From the NCBI GenBank assembly GCA_028694915.1, contig JAQVJY010000010.1:1-64000 (forward strand): 64,000 nucleotides of DNA, given 5' to 3'. This DNA comes from Paludibacteraceae bacterium. GTDB taxonomy: Bacteria > Bacteroidota > Bacteroidia > Bacteroidales > Paludibacteraceae. A program made the translations under genes and the position numbers. Under the pieces are notes generated by a model. The model saw nothing but the letters and a program-made list of their open reading frames with translations. It searched no databases and was not told the origin of the DNA. Positions 1 to 9,140 of this stretch are shown in pieces; the stretch's first letter is position 1; every line of letters begins with the position of its first letter.

Positions 1-413
1 TTGAATATCGTAAACAACGTAATATGACCCTAAATTTGGCTAGTAATCAGTTATTGGAAGCCACCAATGATGAGTGGATTGTCGGTGTGGGTTATATCTT
101 GAAAGATTTTGATGTGGTTTTAAAATTAAAACAGAACAAAACTAAAAAAGTTAAGAATGATTTAACCACGCGTGTTGATTTGGCGTTTAAAGATATAAAA
201 TCGATTATTCGTAAACTGGAAACCGACGATGTACAACCAACTACAGGAACCAAAACTATAACCATAAAACTAACGGCTGATTATGTGTTCAGTTCTAAGC
301 TTAATTTCCGTTTGTTCTACGATTATCAAATGAGCAATCCGTTGATTTCTACATCGTATCCAATTTCTACGGCCAATGTTGGTTTTAGCATCAAGTTTAT
401 GTTAACACGTTAA
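1..413 (+). CDS. sprA: SprA, C-terminal end (partial)
   Basis: The reading frame is open from the window edge (first whole codon at position 3) to the stop at 411-413, so only about the last 136 residues are present and the internal ATG at 24 is not the real start. The tail contains KSDLTxR-like, IIRKLE and KLTADYVFSSKLNFRLFYDY segments and ends in GFSIKFMLTR, a pattern I recognise as the conserved C-terminus of SprA. SprA is the giant outer-membrane translocon channel of the type IX secretion system. The alternating hydrophobic beta-strand pattern fits the last strands of a barrel. A T9SS cargo protein at 17.9-19.2 kb agrees with this organism having the system. Family assignment rests on sequence recall, not a search. 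Confidence 0.85.
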   Translation, partial: EYRKQRNMTLNLASNQLLEATNDEWIVGVGYILKDFDVVLKLKQNKTKKVKNDLTTRVDLAFKDIKSIIRKLETDDVQPTTGTKTITIKLTADYVFSSKLNFRLFYDYQMSNPLISTSYPISTANVGFSIKFMLTR

Positions 414-458
414 ACATTTAAATGTGTATACCTTGTTTGTTTAATGTCTAGTTGATTT

Positions 459-491
459 TTTTGAAATTCTCAAAAATTGACTACCTTTACA
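459..491 (+). promoter_or_regulatory. Bacteroidota-type promoter of the CotH-like gene
   Basis: A TTTG motif ending near 463 is followed after about 20 bases by TACCTTTA at 483-490, close to the Bacteroidota consensus TTTG-N19-21-TAnnTTTG. The predicted transcript would start a few bases upstream of the ATG at 510. This supports 510, not the upstream start at 477, as the initiation codon. Confidence 0.55.
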
Positions 492-509
492 TACTTAAAA
501 CTTCTGGTC

Positions 510-1985
510 ATGAAACGTTATCTATTCGCCATTTTTTGTCTATTTGCGCTGCTTTCGAGCTGTGAGATTATAGATGTGCCAGTAGATAAACCTCAAAATC
601 CAGACAATCCACAAGATACCACAGCTATCGTGAGTCCTTCAGATCCTGCAGCACCGCGCAGTTCCGATTATTTGTACGATATGTCCGTGGTGAGTGATAT
701 TAAATTATCCGTATCTCAGGAGGATTGGAATACATTTCTGACTAATTTTGATTTAAATCCAGATAATAATACATATATCCCAGCCACTTTTTTATTTAAA
801 AAAGGTGCAGACTCATTTCAGTTGGATAGTGTAGGTGTGCGTTTGCGTGGTAATACGAGTCGTCGTCGTCCCGAAGGCATGACAGGTGAATTACATCAGT
901 CGCAAAATGCTGATTGGCATCATGTCCACTTTCAAGTAAAATTTGATGAATATCGTGATAAATTAAAGTTTTGCAATAGTGATCGTGTAATTTTAAAGTG
1001 GTTTAAAGATGATGCGATGTACTGCCGTGAAGTCTATTCGTACGATTTATTTCGTCGTTTTGGAGTTTGGACTGCACCTCGTGTTAGTTATACACGTGTT
1101 TCTATTTATGTACAAGGCGATTCAAAACCAGCTTATTTTGGCGTTTATGCTTTGATTGAAGGTGTGAGCGATGCCTTTTTGGCTAACCGAAAAGCGGCTG
1201 GTAAATTAATTTCTAAAAATGGCAATCTATGGAAAGCATCGTGGGGAGCTACGCTGAGTCCCAATTCTATGTCCGACGACAAAATGGGTGTGAGCGTCAC
1301 TTCTTTAAATCCAAGTGAGAGTGTCAATTATGTATACGACTTAAAAACAAATAAAAAAACTGGTTTGAATGCCGCCCGTACGCAACTAAAAGAATTTGTG
1401 AATACCATGAATGGTTTATCGAGCGGAAGTTCGGCATTGAAAACTTTTTTAGAAACCCGTATGGATGTGGACCAATTTTTGCGTGCTTATGCCGTGAATG
1501 TCATGGTAGGAATGTGGGACGATTATTGGCATGGGCAAAATAATTATTACTTTTATTTTGACGAAAATAATAAGTTTTATTTCATACCATTCGATTACGA
1601 TAATACCTTGGGTACGTCGCTCGGTATGAATGCTGGTACGCAAAATATGTTGACGTGGGGTAGTCTCGATAATGATCGTGTATTGATGCGTAAAGTGATG
1701 TCGATTACTGAATATAAGGAACGCTATAAAAATTATATTAAGGAATTAGCCTCGGCAGACAATGATTATTTTTACACCGATAAAAGTATGGCACGTATTC
1801 AGCGGTGGCATTCTATGATTTCTCCTTATTTAGCTAACGATACGGGCGAAGATATGATGCTCAATGATGTGCCAGCTGGTTGGGGCAATTGTTCTTTTTA
1901 TCGTTTGCTCACAGGTAATGATCAAGGCGGTAATAGTGGAGAGGCTAATTGGTTTAAGACTAAAATAAAAAGTATCAATTTTTAA
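510..1985 (+). CDS. CotH-like kinase domain lipoprotein
   Basis: The start is placed at the ATG at 510 because this gives a clean lipoprotein signal peptide (MKRYLFAIFCLFALLSSC, Cys18) and because a promoter overlaps the longer alternative start at 477. The linker after the Cys is rich in Pro, Asp and Asn, typical of a surface tether. The body (about 490 residues in all) has CotH-kinase landmarks: VRLRGNTSRR, LKWFKDDAMYCREVYSYDL, a GVYALIEGV segment and the acidic FIPFDYDNTLG motif. CotH proteins are atypical protein kinases of spore coats; in Bacteroidota they occur as secreted lipoproteins of unknown substrate. It ends 37 bases before clpP on the same strand and may be co-transcribed with it. 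Confidence 0.8.
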   Translation: MKRYLFAIFCLFALLSSCEIIDVPVDKPQNPDNPQDTTAIVSPSDPAAPRSSDYLYDMSVVSDIKLSVSQEDWNTFLTNFDLNPDNNTYIPATFLFKKGADSFQLDSVGVRLRGNTSRRRPEGMTGELHQSQNADWHHVHFQVKFDEYRDKLKFCNSDRVILKWFKDDAMYCREVYSYDLFRRFGVWTAPRVSYTRVSIYVQGDSKPAYFGVYALIEGVSDAFLANRKAAGKLISKNGNLWKASWGATLSPNSMSDDKMGVSVTSLNPSESVNYVYDLKTNKKTGLNAARTQLKEFVNTMNGLSSGSSALKTFLETRMDVDQFLRAYAVNVMVGMWDDYWHGQNNYYFYFDENNKFYFIPFDYDNTLGTSLGMNAGTQNMLTWGSLDNDRVLMRKVMSITEYKERYKNYIKELASADNDYFYTDKSMARIQRWHSMISPYLANDTGEDMMLNDVPAGWGNCSFYRLLTGNDQGGNSGEANWFKTKIKSINF

Positions 1986-2022
1986 AAACAAACGAAATAA
2001 AATAATTTTAAATAATAGACTT

Positions 2023-2703
2023 ATGGAACAAAATGAATTTCGCAAATATGCTACCAAGCATTTGAATATGAATGGTTTGTCGTTAGATAAATACATGTCG
2101 GAAGTGACCATGAATGGAGGTTATATTTCACCATCTATTTTGGAAGAACGTCAATTAAATGTGACTCAAATGGATGTGTTCTCGCGTTTGATGATGGATC
2201 GTATCATTTTCTTGGGCTCCGAAATTAATGATTACGTGGCTAATGTCATTCAAGCGCAATTACTATTTTTAGATACTGCCGATCCCGGTAAAGATATTTC
2301 TATCTATTTGAATAGTCCTGGTGGTTCGGTACATGCAGGTCTTGGTATTTATGACACTATGCAATATATCGGAAGTAAAGTTGGAACTATTTGTACCGGT
2401 ATGGCTGCTTCTATGGCTGCTGTGTTATTGGTAGCTGGCGAAAAAGGAAAACGTTCGGCGTTGAAGCATTCGCGTGTGATGATTCATCAACCAATGGGCG
2501 GTATGCAAGGTCAAGCTGCTGATATGGAGATTAATTATAAACAAATCATGCTATTGAAAAATGAATTGTATCAAATCATAGCTGATCATTCGGGAAATCC
2601 ATTTGAGAAGATAGAAAAAGATTCTGATCGCGATTATTGGATGACCTCGCAAGAAGCATTGGAATACGGTATGATTGATAATATTTTGGTTCGCAATAAA
2701 TAA
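2023..2703 (+). CDS. clpP: ATP-dependent Clp protease proteolytic subunit
   Basis: Serine peptidase that forms the tetradecameric proteolytic chamber working with ClpX. The 226-residue protein has the oxyanion/strand motif LNSPGGSVHAG, the nucleophile Ser130 in GMAASMAAV, catalytic His155 in VMIHQPMGG and an acidic residue near position 200 in EKDSDRDYWM. Length is slightly above the usual 195-220 because of an N-terminal extension with a propeptide-like look. It is followed 14 bases later by clpX, the standard arrangement. The gene usually preceding it (tig) is not present here; a CotH-like lipoprotein takes that position. Confidence 0.97.
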   Translation: MEQNEFRKYATKHLNMNGLSLDKYMSEVTMNGGYISPSILEERQLNVTQMDVFSRLMMDRIIFLGSEINDYVANVIQAQLLFLDTADPGKDISIYLNSPGGSVHAGLGIYDTMQYIGSKVGTICTGMAASMAAVLLVAGEKGKRSALKHSRVMIHQPMGGMQGQAADMEINYKQIMLLKNELYQIIADHSGNPFEKIEKDSDRDYWMTSQEALEYGMIDNILVRNK

Positions 2704-2717
2704 TACGTAAAAATTTC

Positions 2718-3944
2718 ATGGCGAAACAAACAAAGAACGAACGTCATTGCAGCTTTTGTGGACGTGGCGAACATGAAGTACAGTTATTACTGACAGGATT
2801 GGATGGTAATATCTGTGAGCAGTGCGTCGAGATGGCTGATAATGTTATTAAAACAGAATTAGGTACTAAAAGCGACTTCACCTTAAATGGCGAACAGCTA
2901 CCTAAACCAATCGAAATAAAGAATTTTCTGGACCAATATGTCATTGGGCAAAACGAGGCCAAGAAATTTTTGTCGGTAGCAGTTTATAATCACTACAAAC
3001 GTATTACACAGCCAAAATCGGCCGAAGATGTTGAGATTGAAAAATCGAACATTATTCTGGTTGGCACTACAGGTACAGGCAAAACATTATTGGCACGTAC
3101 CATTGCTAAAAAATTGCACGTACCATTTACCATTGTGGATGCCACTGTGCTGACAGAAGCTGGTTATGTGGGCGAAGATATTGAGAGTATTTTGACTCGC
3201 TTATTACAGGTGGCCGATTACGATGTTAAATCGGCAGAACGAGGTATTGTGTTTATTGACGAAATAGACAAAATTGCTCGTAAAGGCGATAATCCAAGCA
3301 TTACGCGCGATGTGAGTGGCGAAGGTGTGCAGCAAGGTTTACTTAAATTGTTGGAAGGTTCTGTGGTAAATGTGCCACCACAAGGTGGACGTAAACATCC
3401 CGACCAAAAAATGATTGCCGTAAACACACAAAATATTTTGTTTATTTGTGGCGGTGCATTCGATGGTATTGAGAAAAAAATTGCCCAACGATTGAATACG
3501 CACGTTGTTGGTTTTGGTTCTGTGAGCGAACAAAACATTGTGGATAGAAACAATATGTTGCAGTATATAGCTCCACAAGATTTAAAATCATTTGGGTTAA
3601 TTCCAGAAATAATAGGTCGTTTACCAATCTTAACTCACCTTAATCCACTCGATAGTGAGGCGTTGCGTTTGATATTGACAGAACCTAAAAACTCCATTGT
3701 GAAACAATATACCAAATTGTTTGCTATGGATGACGTGGTTTTAAAATTCGATGATGAAGTGCTCGATTATATCGTCGAAAAAGCGGTAGAATTTAAGCTG
3801 GGTGCTCGTGGTTTGCGTTCCATTGCTGAAACCATTATGATGGATGCCATGTATGAAATTCCTTCGTCAGGAGTCAAAGAGCTACATATTACTCTTGATT
3901 ATGCTAAGGAAAAATTAAGTCACTCACAAATTAAGATAGCTTGA
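2718..3944 (+). CDS. clpX: ATP-dependent protease ATP-binding subunit ClpX
   Basis: Hexameric AAA+ unfoldase that delivers substrates to ClpP. The 408-residue sequence shows the N-terminal C4 zinc-binding domain (Cys11, Cys14, Cys33, Cys36), Walker A GTTGTGKT at 116-123, the GYVG pore loop at about 149-152, Walker B IVFIDEIDK around 177-185 and the sensor-2 region KLGARGLRSI near the C-terminus. The 14-base gap to clpP argues for one transcript. All key residues are present. Confidence 0.97.
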   Translation: MAKQTKNERHCSFCGRGEHEVQLLLTGLDGNICEQCVEMADNVIKTELGTKSDFTLNGEQLPKPIEIKNFLDQYVIGQNEAKKFLSVAVYNHYKRITQPKSAEDVEIEKSNIILVGTTGTGKTLLARTIAKKLHVPFTIVDATVLTEAGYVGEDIESILTRLLQVADYDVKSAERGIVFIDEIDKIARKGDNPSITRDVSGEGVQQGLLKLLEGSVVNVPPQGGRKHPDQKMIAVNTQNILFICGGAFDGIEKKIAQRLNTHVVGFGSVSEQNIVDRNNMLQYIAPQDLKSFGLIPEIIGRLPILTHLNPLDSEALRLILTEPKNSIVKQYTKLFAMDDVVLKFDDEVLDYIVEKAVEFKLGARGLRSIAETIMMDAMYEIPSSGVKELHITLDYAKEKLSHSQIKIA

Positions 3945-3987
3945 TAGCTATTTATTAAATTATAGTATTAATATTTATTTGACAGAC

Positions 3988-4941
3988 ATGATTCAAATTT
4001 TATTTCTTGTATTAGGATTTGTTGCTCTTATTTTTGGTGCCGATAAATTAGTGGATGGTGCCTCTGTTATTGCTCGCCGTTTAAAGGTTTCCGATTTGAT
4101 TATCGGTTTGACCATTGTCGCTTTTGGAACATCATTTCCTGAATTAGTGGTTAATATTTCCGCAGCTTTAAAAGGAAGTAATGATATTGCTTTGGGTAAT
4201 GTTGTTGGCAGTAATCTTTTTAATATTTTGGCTATTTTAGGTATTTCTTCTCTTATTTTTCCTTTGGTGGTGAAGCATTCTACCACTTGGATTGAAATTC
4301 CATTAGCACTGTTAGCGGCTCTAGTACTTTTTGTTCTGGCCAATGATAATTTAATAGATCATGCTGGTATTTCAACTATTACCCGTGGTGATGGTATTAT
4401 TTTATTGTTGTTCTTTGCTATTTTTATGGGGTATATTATTCAATCAGCCTTAAAAAATAGACATCTGAATGAACCTACCGAGCAACCGACAATGAAAATG
4501 GGTATAGCTATTATGTGGGTGCTTGTTGGTTTAGGTCTTTTGATGATAGGTGGTGAAACGATTGTACGTGCTGCCATTAAGATTGCTCAACAATTTGGGG
4601 TTTCGGAACGTGTTATCGGATTGACAATCGTATCTATTGGAACTTCGTTGCCAGAATTAGCTACGTCGGTTGTGGCCGCTCGCAAAAAGAATACGGATAT
4701 TGCCATCGCTAATATTGTAGGTTCTAACATATTCAATGTGTTTTTTATTCTCGGTACAACGGCTTGTATCATGCCAGTGAGTGTTTCACCTGAATCTTAT
4801 TACGATTTACTACTAAACATTGTAGCAAGTGCTTTGTTGTTTGTGTTTGTCTTTACAGGACGTGGCCGCAAATTGGATCGTTGGGAAGGTATTATCTTTT
4901 TAGTGATGTATGTGGCGTACACGCTGTGGTTGATTTTGTAA
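3988..4941 (+). CDS. Calcium/sodium antiporter, CaCA family (YrbG-like)
   Basis: Inner-membrane cation exchanger of about 317 residues. The start is the ATG at 3988; a TTG at 3979 would add three residues with no support. Two homologous halves each contain the alpha-repeat signature: GTSFPELVVN with GNVVGSNLFNILAILG in the first and GTSLPELATSVVA with ANIVGSNIFNVFFILG in the second. This internal duplication with inverted topology is diagnostic for the family. About ten hydrophobic helices are visible. It follows clpX by 43 bases and is closed by a hairpin terminator, so it is probably the last gene of the clpP-clpX transcript or has its own weak promoter. Confidence 0.92.
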   Translation: MIQILFLVLGFVALIFGADKLVDGASVIARRLKVSDLIIGLTIVAFGTSFPELVVNISAALKGSNDIALGNVVGSNLFNILAILGISSLIFPLVVKHSTTWIEIPLALLAALVLFVLANDNLIDHAGISTITRGDGIILLLFFAIFMGYIIQSALKNRHLNEPTEQPTMKMGIAIMWVLVGLGLLMIGGETIVRAAIKIAQQFGVSERVIGLTIVSIGTSLPELATSVVAARKKNTDIAIANIVGSNIFNVFFILGTTACIMPVSVSPESYYDLLLNIVASALLFVFVFTGRGRKLDRWEGIIFLVMYVAYTLWLIL

Positions 4942-4961
4942 TAAGCTTTTTTATAGGTCAA

Positions 4962-4998
4962 AAAAGGCAGCTGAAAACTAATTTTTCAGTTGCCTTTT
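4962..4998. terminator. Bidirectional hairpin terminator
   Basis: A 16-base stem (4962-4977 pairs with 4983-4998, core AAAAGGCAGCTGAAAA against TTTTCAGTTGCCTTTT with one G-T pair) with a five-base loop and A/T tracts on both sides. It closes the clpX/antiporter transcript and would also stop any leftward transcript. Confidence 0.9.
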
Positions 4999-5257
4999 AC
5001 CTTATTTATTAATTCTAAAATCCGAACTATCAAAGCATCGCTAATTGTAGCTACTATGATAATTCCTTTTATAGATAACTTGCCATGTTTACGTTTTATC
5101 AGAACACATTTTAAGTTTCTATTTCGCAAATATAAAACAAATTATTAGTATTTCATAATTATTTTTGAATTTATTTTACAAAAAAGATAAATTTTTAATT
5201 GATTTAAAACAAATCAAGCTAAATAATTGTTTGATAAAATAGATTCAACGCAATGTA
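4999..5257. other. AT-rich intergenic region, no gene seen
   Basis: This stretch holds no open reading frame with coding character and no convincing hairpin or repeat. It lies downstream of both neighbouring convergent genes. Confidence 0.6.
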
Positions 5258-6073
5258 TCATTTGTGCAGAAATTTGTAATATTGTTGCGGAGTCATAAAT
5301 TGCACTTGTTTCTGTTTAAACAGATCAATCATATCCTGAAAATCTGAAAAATCCTTTTCATCCCATAAATTGGGATGAATTTGTACTACCACATATCCAT
5401 TAGAGTTCATGGAAGATATGTGTTTTTTGATTTTATTAAGCGGGATGTCGCTCACAGATAGAAACTGAATGTTGAGTCGAATGCGGAATGAATTGTATTT
5501 ACTTGGTTTTTTAGTGACTTCAACCCATTTTTCTTTCTCATATATTTCTGTTTTTTGCGCTGTCATCAGAATGTCGATATCAGGAGATTTGGTAAGAGCT
5601 TGATAGGTTTCGGCTGATGTTTTGTTGAATGGTGTGCTAAATGTAACACAGTGTATCCCTAAAGAATCGGTAAAAAATTGTTGTGATTTTTGCAGGTGTT
5701 TAATTTGATATCTGACAGAGGTTCCCCAAAATTCGGTCTTGTTGAGTTCTGCAAAATGATCATAACCATGATTCCAAAATTCAATAATAGGCTCTCCGTT
5801 AATTTGTTGATGATTTGCTATTTCTTTTATTTCTTGAATGGAATTGTGGCTTGTGACCTGAGAAGTTATAATCCCGATACTGGCACAAATATTATTTTTT
5901 TCAACCATGTGAATGAATCGTTCCCAATTTGGAGTCATATTACCTAAGTCGTCCGCTTTGATAATGACAACCATATTAGGTGTTGATTTATAGATAAACG
6001 ATTCGCATGAAGGGAGCATGATTAAAAGCCCACATAGCAATACAGATATGAGTAGCCGCACTAATTTATACAT
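5258..6073 (-). CDS. Polysaccharide-deacetylase-like lipoprotein
   Basis: The start is placed at the ATG at 6073 since it gives a lipoprotein signal (MYKLVRLLISVLLCGLLIML followed by PSC); the longer frame to 6127 adds a polar, unsupported N-terminus. The mature part begins with a beta strand ending in KADDLG, comparable to the metal-binding Asp-Asp of NodB-fold deacetylases, and later has EFWNHGYDHF, matching the HxxxH-type metal site only loosely. The C-terminal half has a VVVQIHPNLWD segment like the late motif of the family. It stands alone between a terminator and the divergent panC promoter. Substrate cannot be told; a periplasmic role on glycans is inferred. Confidence 0.65.
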   Translation of the reverse strand: MYKLVRLLISVLLCGLLIMLPSCESFIYKSTPNMVVIIKADDLGNMTPNWERFIHMVEKNNICASIGIITSQVTSHNSIQEIKEIANHQQINGEPIIEFWNHGYDHFAELNKTEFWGTSVRYQIKHLQKSQQFFTDSLGIHCVTFSTPFNKTSAETYQALTKSPDIDILMTAQKTEIYEKEKWVEVTKKPSKYNSFRIRLNIQFLSVSDIPLNKIKKHISSMNSNGYVVVQIHPNLWDEKDFSDFQDMIDLFKQKQVQFMTPQQYYKFLHK

Positions 6074-6237
6074 AAAATGATCACTTGACGGATTTATATC
6101 TAGGTTTTTGAGACCGTTTGAGTTCACAAAAGTATATTAAATTATTAGTATTTTACGCCTATTTTGCCTTTGTTTTTATAAATCGTAGCGGTAAACAAGT
6201 ATAACTAAAAGCAAATGACCGATAAAGTCTTTTTTTA

Positions 6238-6269
6238 TTGTGGTACATTATTTTTATTACTACTTTTGC
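6238..6269 (+). promoter_or_regulatory. panCD promoter
   Basis: TTG at 6238-6240, a 20-base spacer and TACTTTTGC at 6261-6269, an excellent match to the Bacteroidota consensus. It lies inside the longer possible frame of panC starting at 6238, so the true start must be downstream at 6295. Confidence 0.8.
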
Positions 6270-6294
6270 ACACTTTATTTTCTGCACAAATAAT

Positions 6295-7146
6295 ATGCAA
6301 CTAATTACAACAAAAAAAGCCTTGTTTGAGGTGGTATCTCATGCCAAATCAACAGGTAAAACGATAGGTTTTGTGCCTACTATGGGTGCTTTACATAATG
6401 GTCATTTGACACTTGTAAAGCGTTGTGTGAGCGAAAACGACTTATGTTTTGTGAGTGTTTTTGTCAATCCTACACAATTTAATGATAAAAACGATTTAGC
6501 TAATTATCCTCGCACTTTGGAAGCCGATGCTCAATTATTAGCTTCTGTAGGTTGTCAATTTGTATTTGCTCCTAACGCTGATGAAATGTATGATGCCGAA
6601 GAGATGCAAAAACCATTTGAATTCGATTTTGGTGGACTTGATGAGGTGATGGAAGGTCGGTTTCGCCCAGGACATTTCAATGGTGTAGTGCAAGTAGTTA
6701 GTAAGTTATTTCAGTTGGTACAACCAACACGTGCTTATTTTGGTGAAAAAGATTTCCAACAGCTCGCTATCATTCGTCGCATGGTGACCATCATGAATTT
6801 CCCTGTTGAAATTGTTGGCTGTCCTATTGTACGCGAAGAGAGTGGTTTGGCCTTGAGTAGTAGAAATGCGTTGTTAACCCCAGAACAACGTCAATTAGCG
6901 GTTCATATATCTCAAGTTTTGAAAGAAAGTTGCTTGTTTGCGTTGGAAACTCCTGTACACGAATTACATGATGCGCTAGTAGCAGCTGTCAATGCGCGTG
7001 AAGGATTGGAAGTAGAATATTTCGAAATTGTAGATGGTAAAACCTTGCAACCGATTGAAAAATGGGAAGAAACCAATGATATTGTAGGTTGTATCACGGT
7101 ATATTGTGGCAAAATCCGATTAATAGATAATATTCGCTATAAATAA
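6295..7146 (+). CDS. panC: Pantothenate synthetase
   Basis: Joins pantoate and beta-alanine with ATP to give pantothenate. The ATG at 6295 is chosen because a strong promoter overlaps the upstream start at 6238, and because it gives the family's usual N-terminus and length (283 residues). Motifs seen: [15 protein letters not shown] (nucleotidyl-transferase HxGH site, residues 34-37), [24 protein letters not shown] and the LALSSRN loop. panD follows after 20 bases, so the last two pathway steps from aspartate and pantoate are one operon. Confidence 0.95.
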   Translation: MQLITTKKALFEVVSHAKSTGKTIGFVPTMGALHNGHLTLVKRCVSENDLCFVSVFVNPTQFNDKNDLANYPRTLEADAQLLASVGCQFVFAPNADEMYDAEEMQKPFEFDFGGLDEVMEGRFRPGHFNGVVQVVSKLFQLVQPTRAYFGEKDFQQLAIIRRMVTIMNFPVEIVGCPIVREESGLALSSRNALLTPEQRQLAVHISQVLKESCLFALETPVHELHDALVAAVNAREGLEVEYFEIVDGKTLQPIEKWEETNDIVGCITVYCGKIRLIDNIRYK

Positions 7147-7166
7147 AACCAAAACATAAATTGCTC

Positions 7167-7517
7167 ATGTATTTAAACATTTTAAAATCAAAAATTCATC
7201 GTGTCACTGTCACGGAGTCGTGCCTCGATTATATCGGTAGCATAACTATTGACGAGGATTTGATGGATGCGGCCAATTTGATTGCCAACGAAAAAGTTCA
7301 AATTGTAGATAATAATAATGGAAATCGTTTTGAAACCTATGTGATTAAAGGCGAGCGTGGTTCGGGTGTTATTTGCTTGAATGGCGCTGCGGCTCATTTG
7401 GTGTCGGTGGGCGATGTAGTTATTATTATGGCTTATACGTGGCTCGAAGCCGAAGAAGCTCGCGTATTTAAACCTGCTGTTATTTTCCCTGATACTAAAA
7501 CTAACAGATTGATTTAA
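7167..7517 (+). CDS. panD: Aspartate 1-decarboxylase, pyruvoyl type
   Basis: Makes beta-alanine from aspartate for pantothenate synthesis. The ATG at 7167 is preferred over a TTG six bases upstream; it gives 116 residues. The Gly-Ser self-cleavage site that forms the pyruvoyl cofactor is in [17 protein letters not shown], with Lys in [11 protein letters not shown] near the start. The [19 protein letters not shown] segment is typical. It is the second gene of the panC-panD operon and ends just before a strong terminator. Confidence 0.95.
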   Translation: MYLNILKSKIHRVTVTESCLDYIGSITIDEDLMDAANLIANEKVQIVDNNNGNRFETYVIKGERGSGVICLNGAAAHLVSVGDVVIIMAYTWLEAEEARVFKPAVIFPDTKTNRLI

Positions 7518-7535
7518 TCGTTGTTATATTATAAA

Positions 7536-7572
7536 AATAGCGTCTCATAACTTGTGTTGTGAGGCGCTATTG
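7536..7572. terminator. Bidirectional terminator between panD and mtaB
   Basis: AATAGCGTCTCATAAC (about 7536-7551) pairs with the arm TTGTGAGGCGCTATT ending at about 7572, with A and T tracts on the two sides. It sits between convergent genes. Confidence 0.85.
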
Positions 7573-7590
7573 TTTTGTTTGAGTGAATGA

Positions 7591-8859
7591 CTAAATCACA
7601 ATTTCTTGAATGGTGTTAATCAATTCTTTTTGATAGGGTGCTTCCACACGCACGTAATTTTCGGTAAAACCATGCATCGTGTCGCCCGCTTTGGCCGACT
7701 CCCAAAGAACCCACGCCGTACGTCCTTTTTGGCTATCGTAAAATGCTTGCGTTTTACGTTCTGAAAGTTGGTGCAACACATCATTGCGTTTTTTGCGTTC
7801 TGCGTGCGGTACATTATAATCAATGTCGAGGGCTTTGGTGCCAGCACGTTCAGAGTAGGTGAAAACGTGTAATTGTGATACAGGTAAACTATCTAAAAAG
7901 GAACGTGTTTCTTCAAAATATTCAGGTGTTTCGCCTCGTACACCAACCATTACATCTACACCAATGAATGCGTGTGGTATTAATAATTTGATTTTATGTA
8001 TTTTATCGGCAAATAGTTCGCGTGTATAGCGACGTTTCATTAATTTCAACACTTCGTTACTGCCCGATTGTAACGGAATATGGAAGTGCGGCATAATGTG
8101 TTTTGAGGTCGACACGTAATCTATTATTTCATCAGTCAAGAGATTTGGCTCAATACTCGAAATGCGGTAACGAACGCCTTCTAACTGATCTAACGCTTTT
8201 AGTAAATCAAAGAACGTTTCTGAGGTATTATGCCCAAACTCGCCAATGTTGACGCCCGTTAGTACAATCTCTTTAGCGCCTTCATCAATGGCTCGTTGGG
8301 CTACGGCCACAGTTTCTGCCACCGAAGCGTTTCTGCTACGTCCACGTGCAAATGGAATAGTACAGTAGGTGCAATAATAATCGCAACCATCTTGTACTTT
8401 TAAGAAATGACGTGTTCGATCGTCGGCTGAACAGATAGGTGTAAATTGGCGTATGTCCGCAGTCTTTACCGTATGTGATTCGCCTTTTTGTTTTTTTTCT
8501 AATTGTGTGATAAAATCGGGTAGGGCACTTTTTTCGTTCGTTCCCAATACCAAATCGACGCCAGGCATTTGTGTGATTTCATCGGGTTTCAATTGCGCAT
8601 AACAGCCAGTCACGACTATCAAGGCATTGGGATGTCGATGTATGAGTTTGTTAATGGCTTGTCGGCATTTTTTGTCCGCCGTATCGGTTACAGAGCAGGT
8701 ATTAATAATGCAAATATCCGCATTTTCGCCCATCTTTGCGCGTTGAAAACCGGCTTCGAGCAGTGAACGACCAATGGCCGATGTTTCTGCAAAATTGAGT
8801 TTACAACCTAACGTCTGAAAAGCTACTTTTTTGCCGTTGAATTGGGAAGTATCAATCAT
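7591..8859 (-). CDS. mtaB: tRNA (t6A37) methylthiotransferase MtaB-type
   Basis: Radical-SAM enzyme that adds a methylthio group to t6A37 of tRNAs. The start at 8859 (MIDTSQFNGKKVAF) is used because the frame upstream to 9015 covers a clear promoter and has no family-like residues. The UPF0004 domain holds Cys19, Cys55 and Cys86 for the first iron-sulfur cluster (LGCK, NTC, GCYAQ). The radical-SAM site is Cys159, Cys163, Cys166 in DGCDYYCTYCTIPFARG. The C-terminal TRAM-like part is short but present. Length 422 residues is normal. MtaB is preferred to MiaB because of the GCKLN and CDYYCTYC forms; this is moderately certain. Confidence 0.88.
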   Translation of the reverse strand: MIDTSQFNGKKVAFQTLGCKLNFAETSAIGRSLLEAGFQRAKMGENADICIINTCSVTDTADKKCRQAINKLIHRHPNALIVVTGCYAQLKPDEITQMPGVDLVLGTNEKSALPDFITQLEKKQKGESHTVKTADIRQFTPICSADDRTRHFLKVQDGCDYYCTYCTIPFARGRSRNASVAETVAVAQRAIDEGAKEIVLTGVNIGEFGHNTSETFFDLLKALDQLEGVRYRISSIEPNLLTDEIIDYVSTSKHIMPHFHIPLQSGSNEVLKLMKRRYTRELFADKIHKIKLLIPHAFIGVDVMVGVRGETPEYFEETRSFLDSLPVSQLHVFTYSERAGTKALDIDYNVPHAERKKRNDVLHQLSERKTQAFYDSQKGRTAWVLWESAKAGDTMHGFTENYVRVEAPYQKELINTIQEIVI

Positions 8860-8951
8860 AATATAAAGTGAACAATTGCTCTTTAATTTGCTAATAAATA
8901 AGATATTAGATTGTATTTTAAAGACTCTTTTGTTTCTGTTTTTAGTGATTA

Positions 8952-8982
8952 CAAAAGTAATGAAAAATATCACGTGGTACAA
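8952..8982 (-). promoter_or_regulatory. mtaB promoter
   Basis: On the minus strand TTG (8980-8982) is followed by a 20-base spacer and TACTTTTG (8952-8959), a full match to the Bacteroidota promoter. It predicts a leader of about 85 bases before the ATG at 8859. Confidence 0.8.
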
Positions 8983-9126
8983 TGTAAAGAAACTTATACT
9001 TGATACTTGGAACAAATTGAACCATTCTCTTTGATGAATTTAATTTCAAAATTTCTTGTATCTGCCGAATTAATAATAAACATTTATCCAAAATTCTGAA
9101 AAATAATTTGAATAAATAAAATAAAA

Positions 9127-9134
9127 AAGGAGGT
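9127..9134 (+). promoter_or_regulatory. Perfect Shine-Dalgarno sequence
   Basis: AAGGAGGT ends seven bases before the ATG at 9141. Bacteroidota genes seldom use such strong anti-16S pairing, and no other gene in this window has one this good. Confidence 0.8.
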
Positions 9135-9140
9135 ATAATT

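Noticed and set aside
3218..3627. Three overlapping antisense frames in clpX as genes
   Set aside because: They are shadows of clpX codon usage without start signals or family-like residues.
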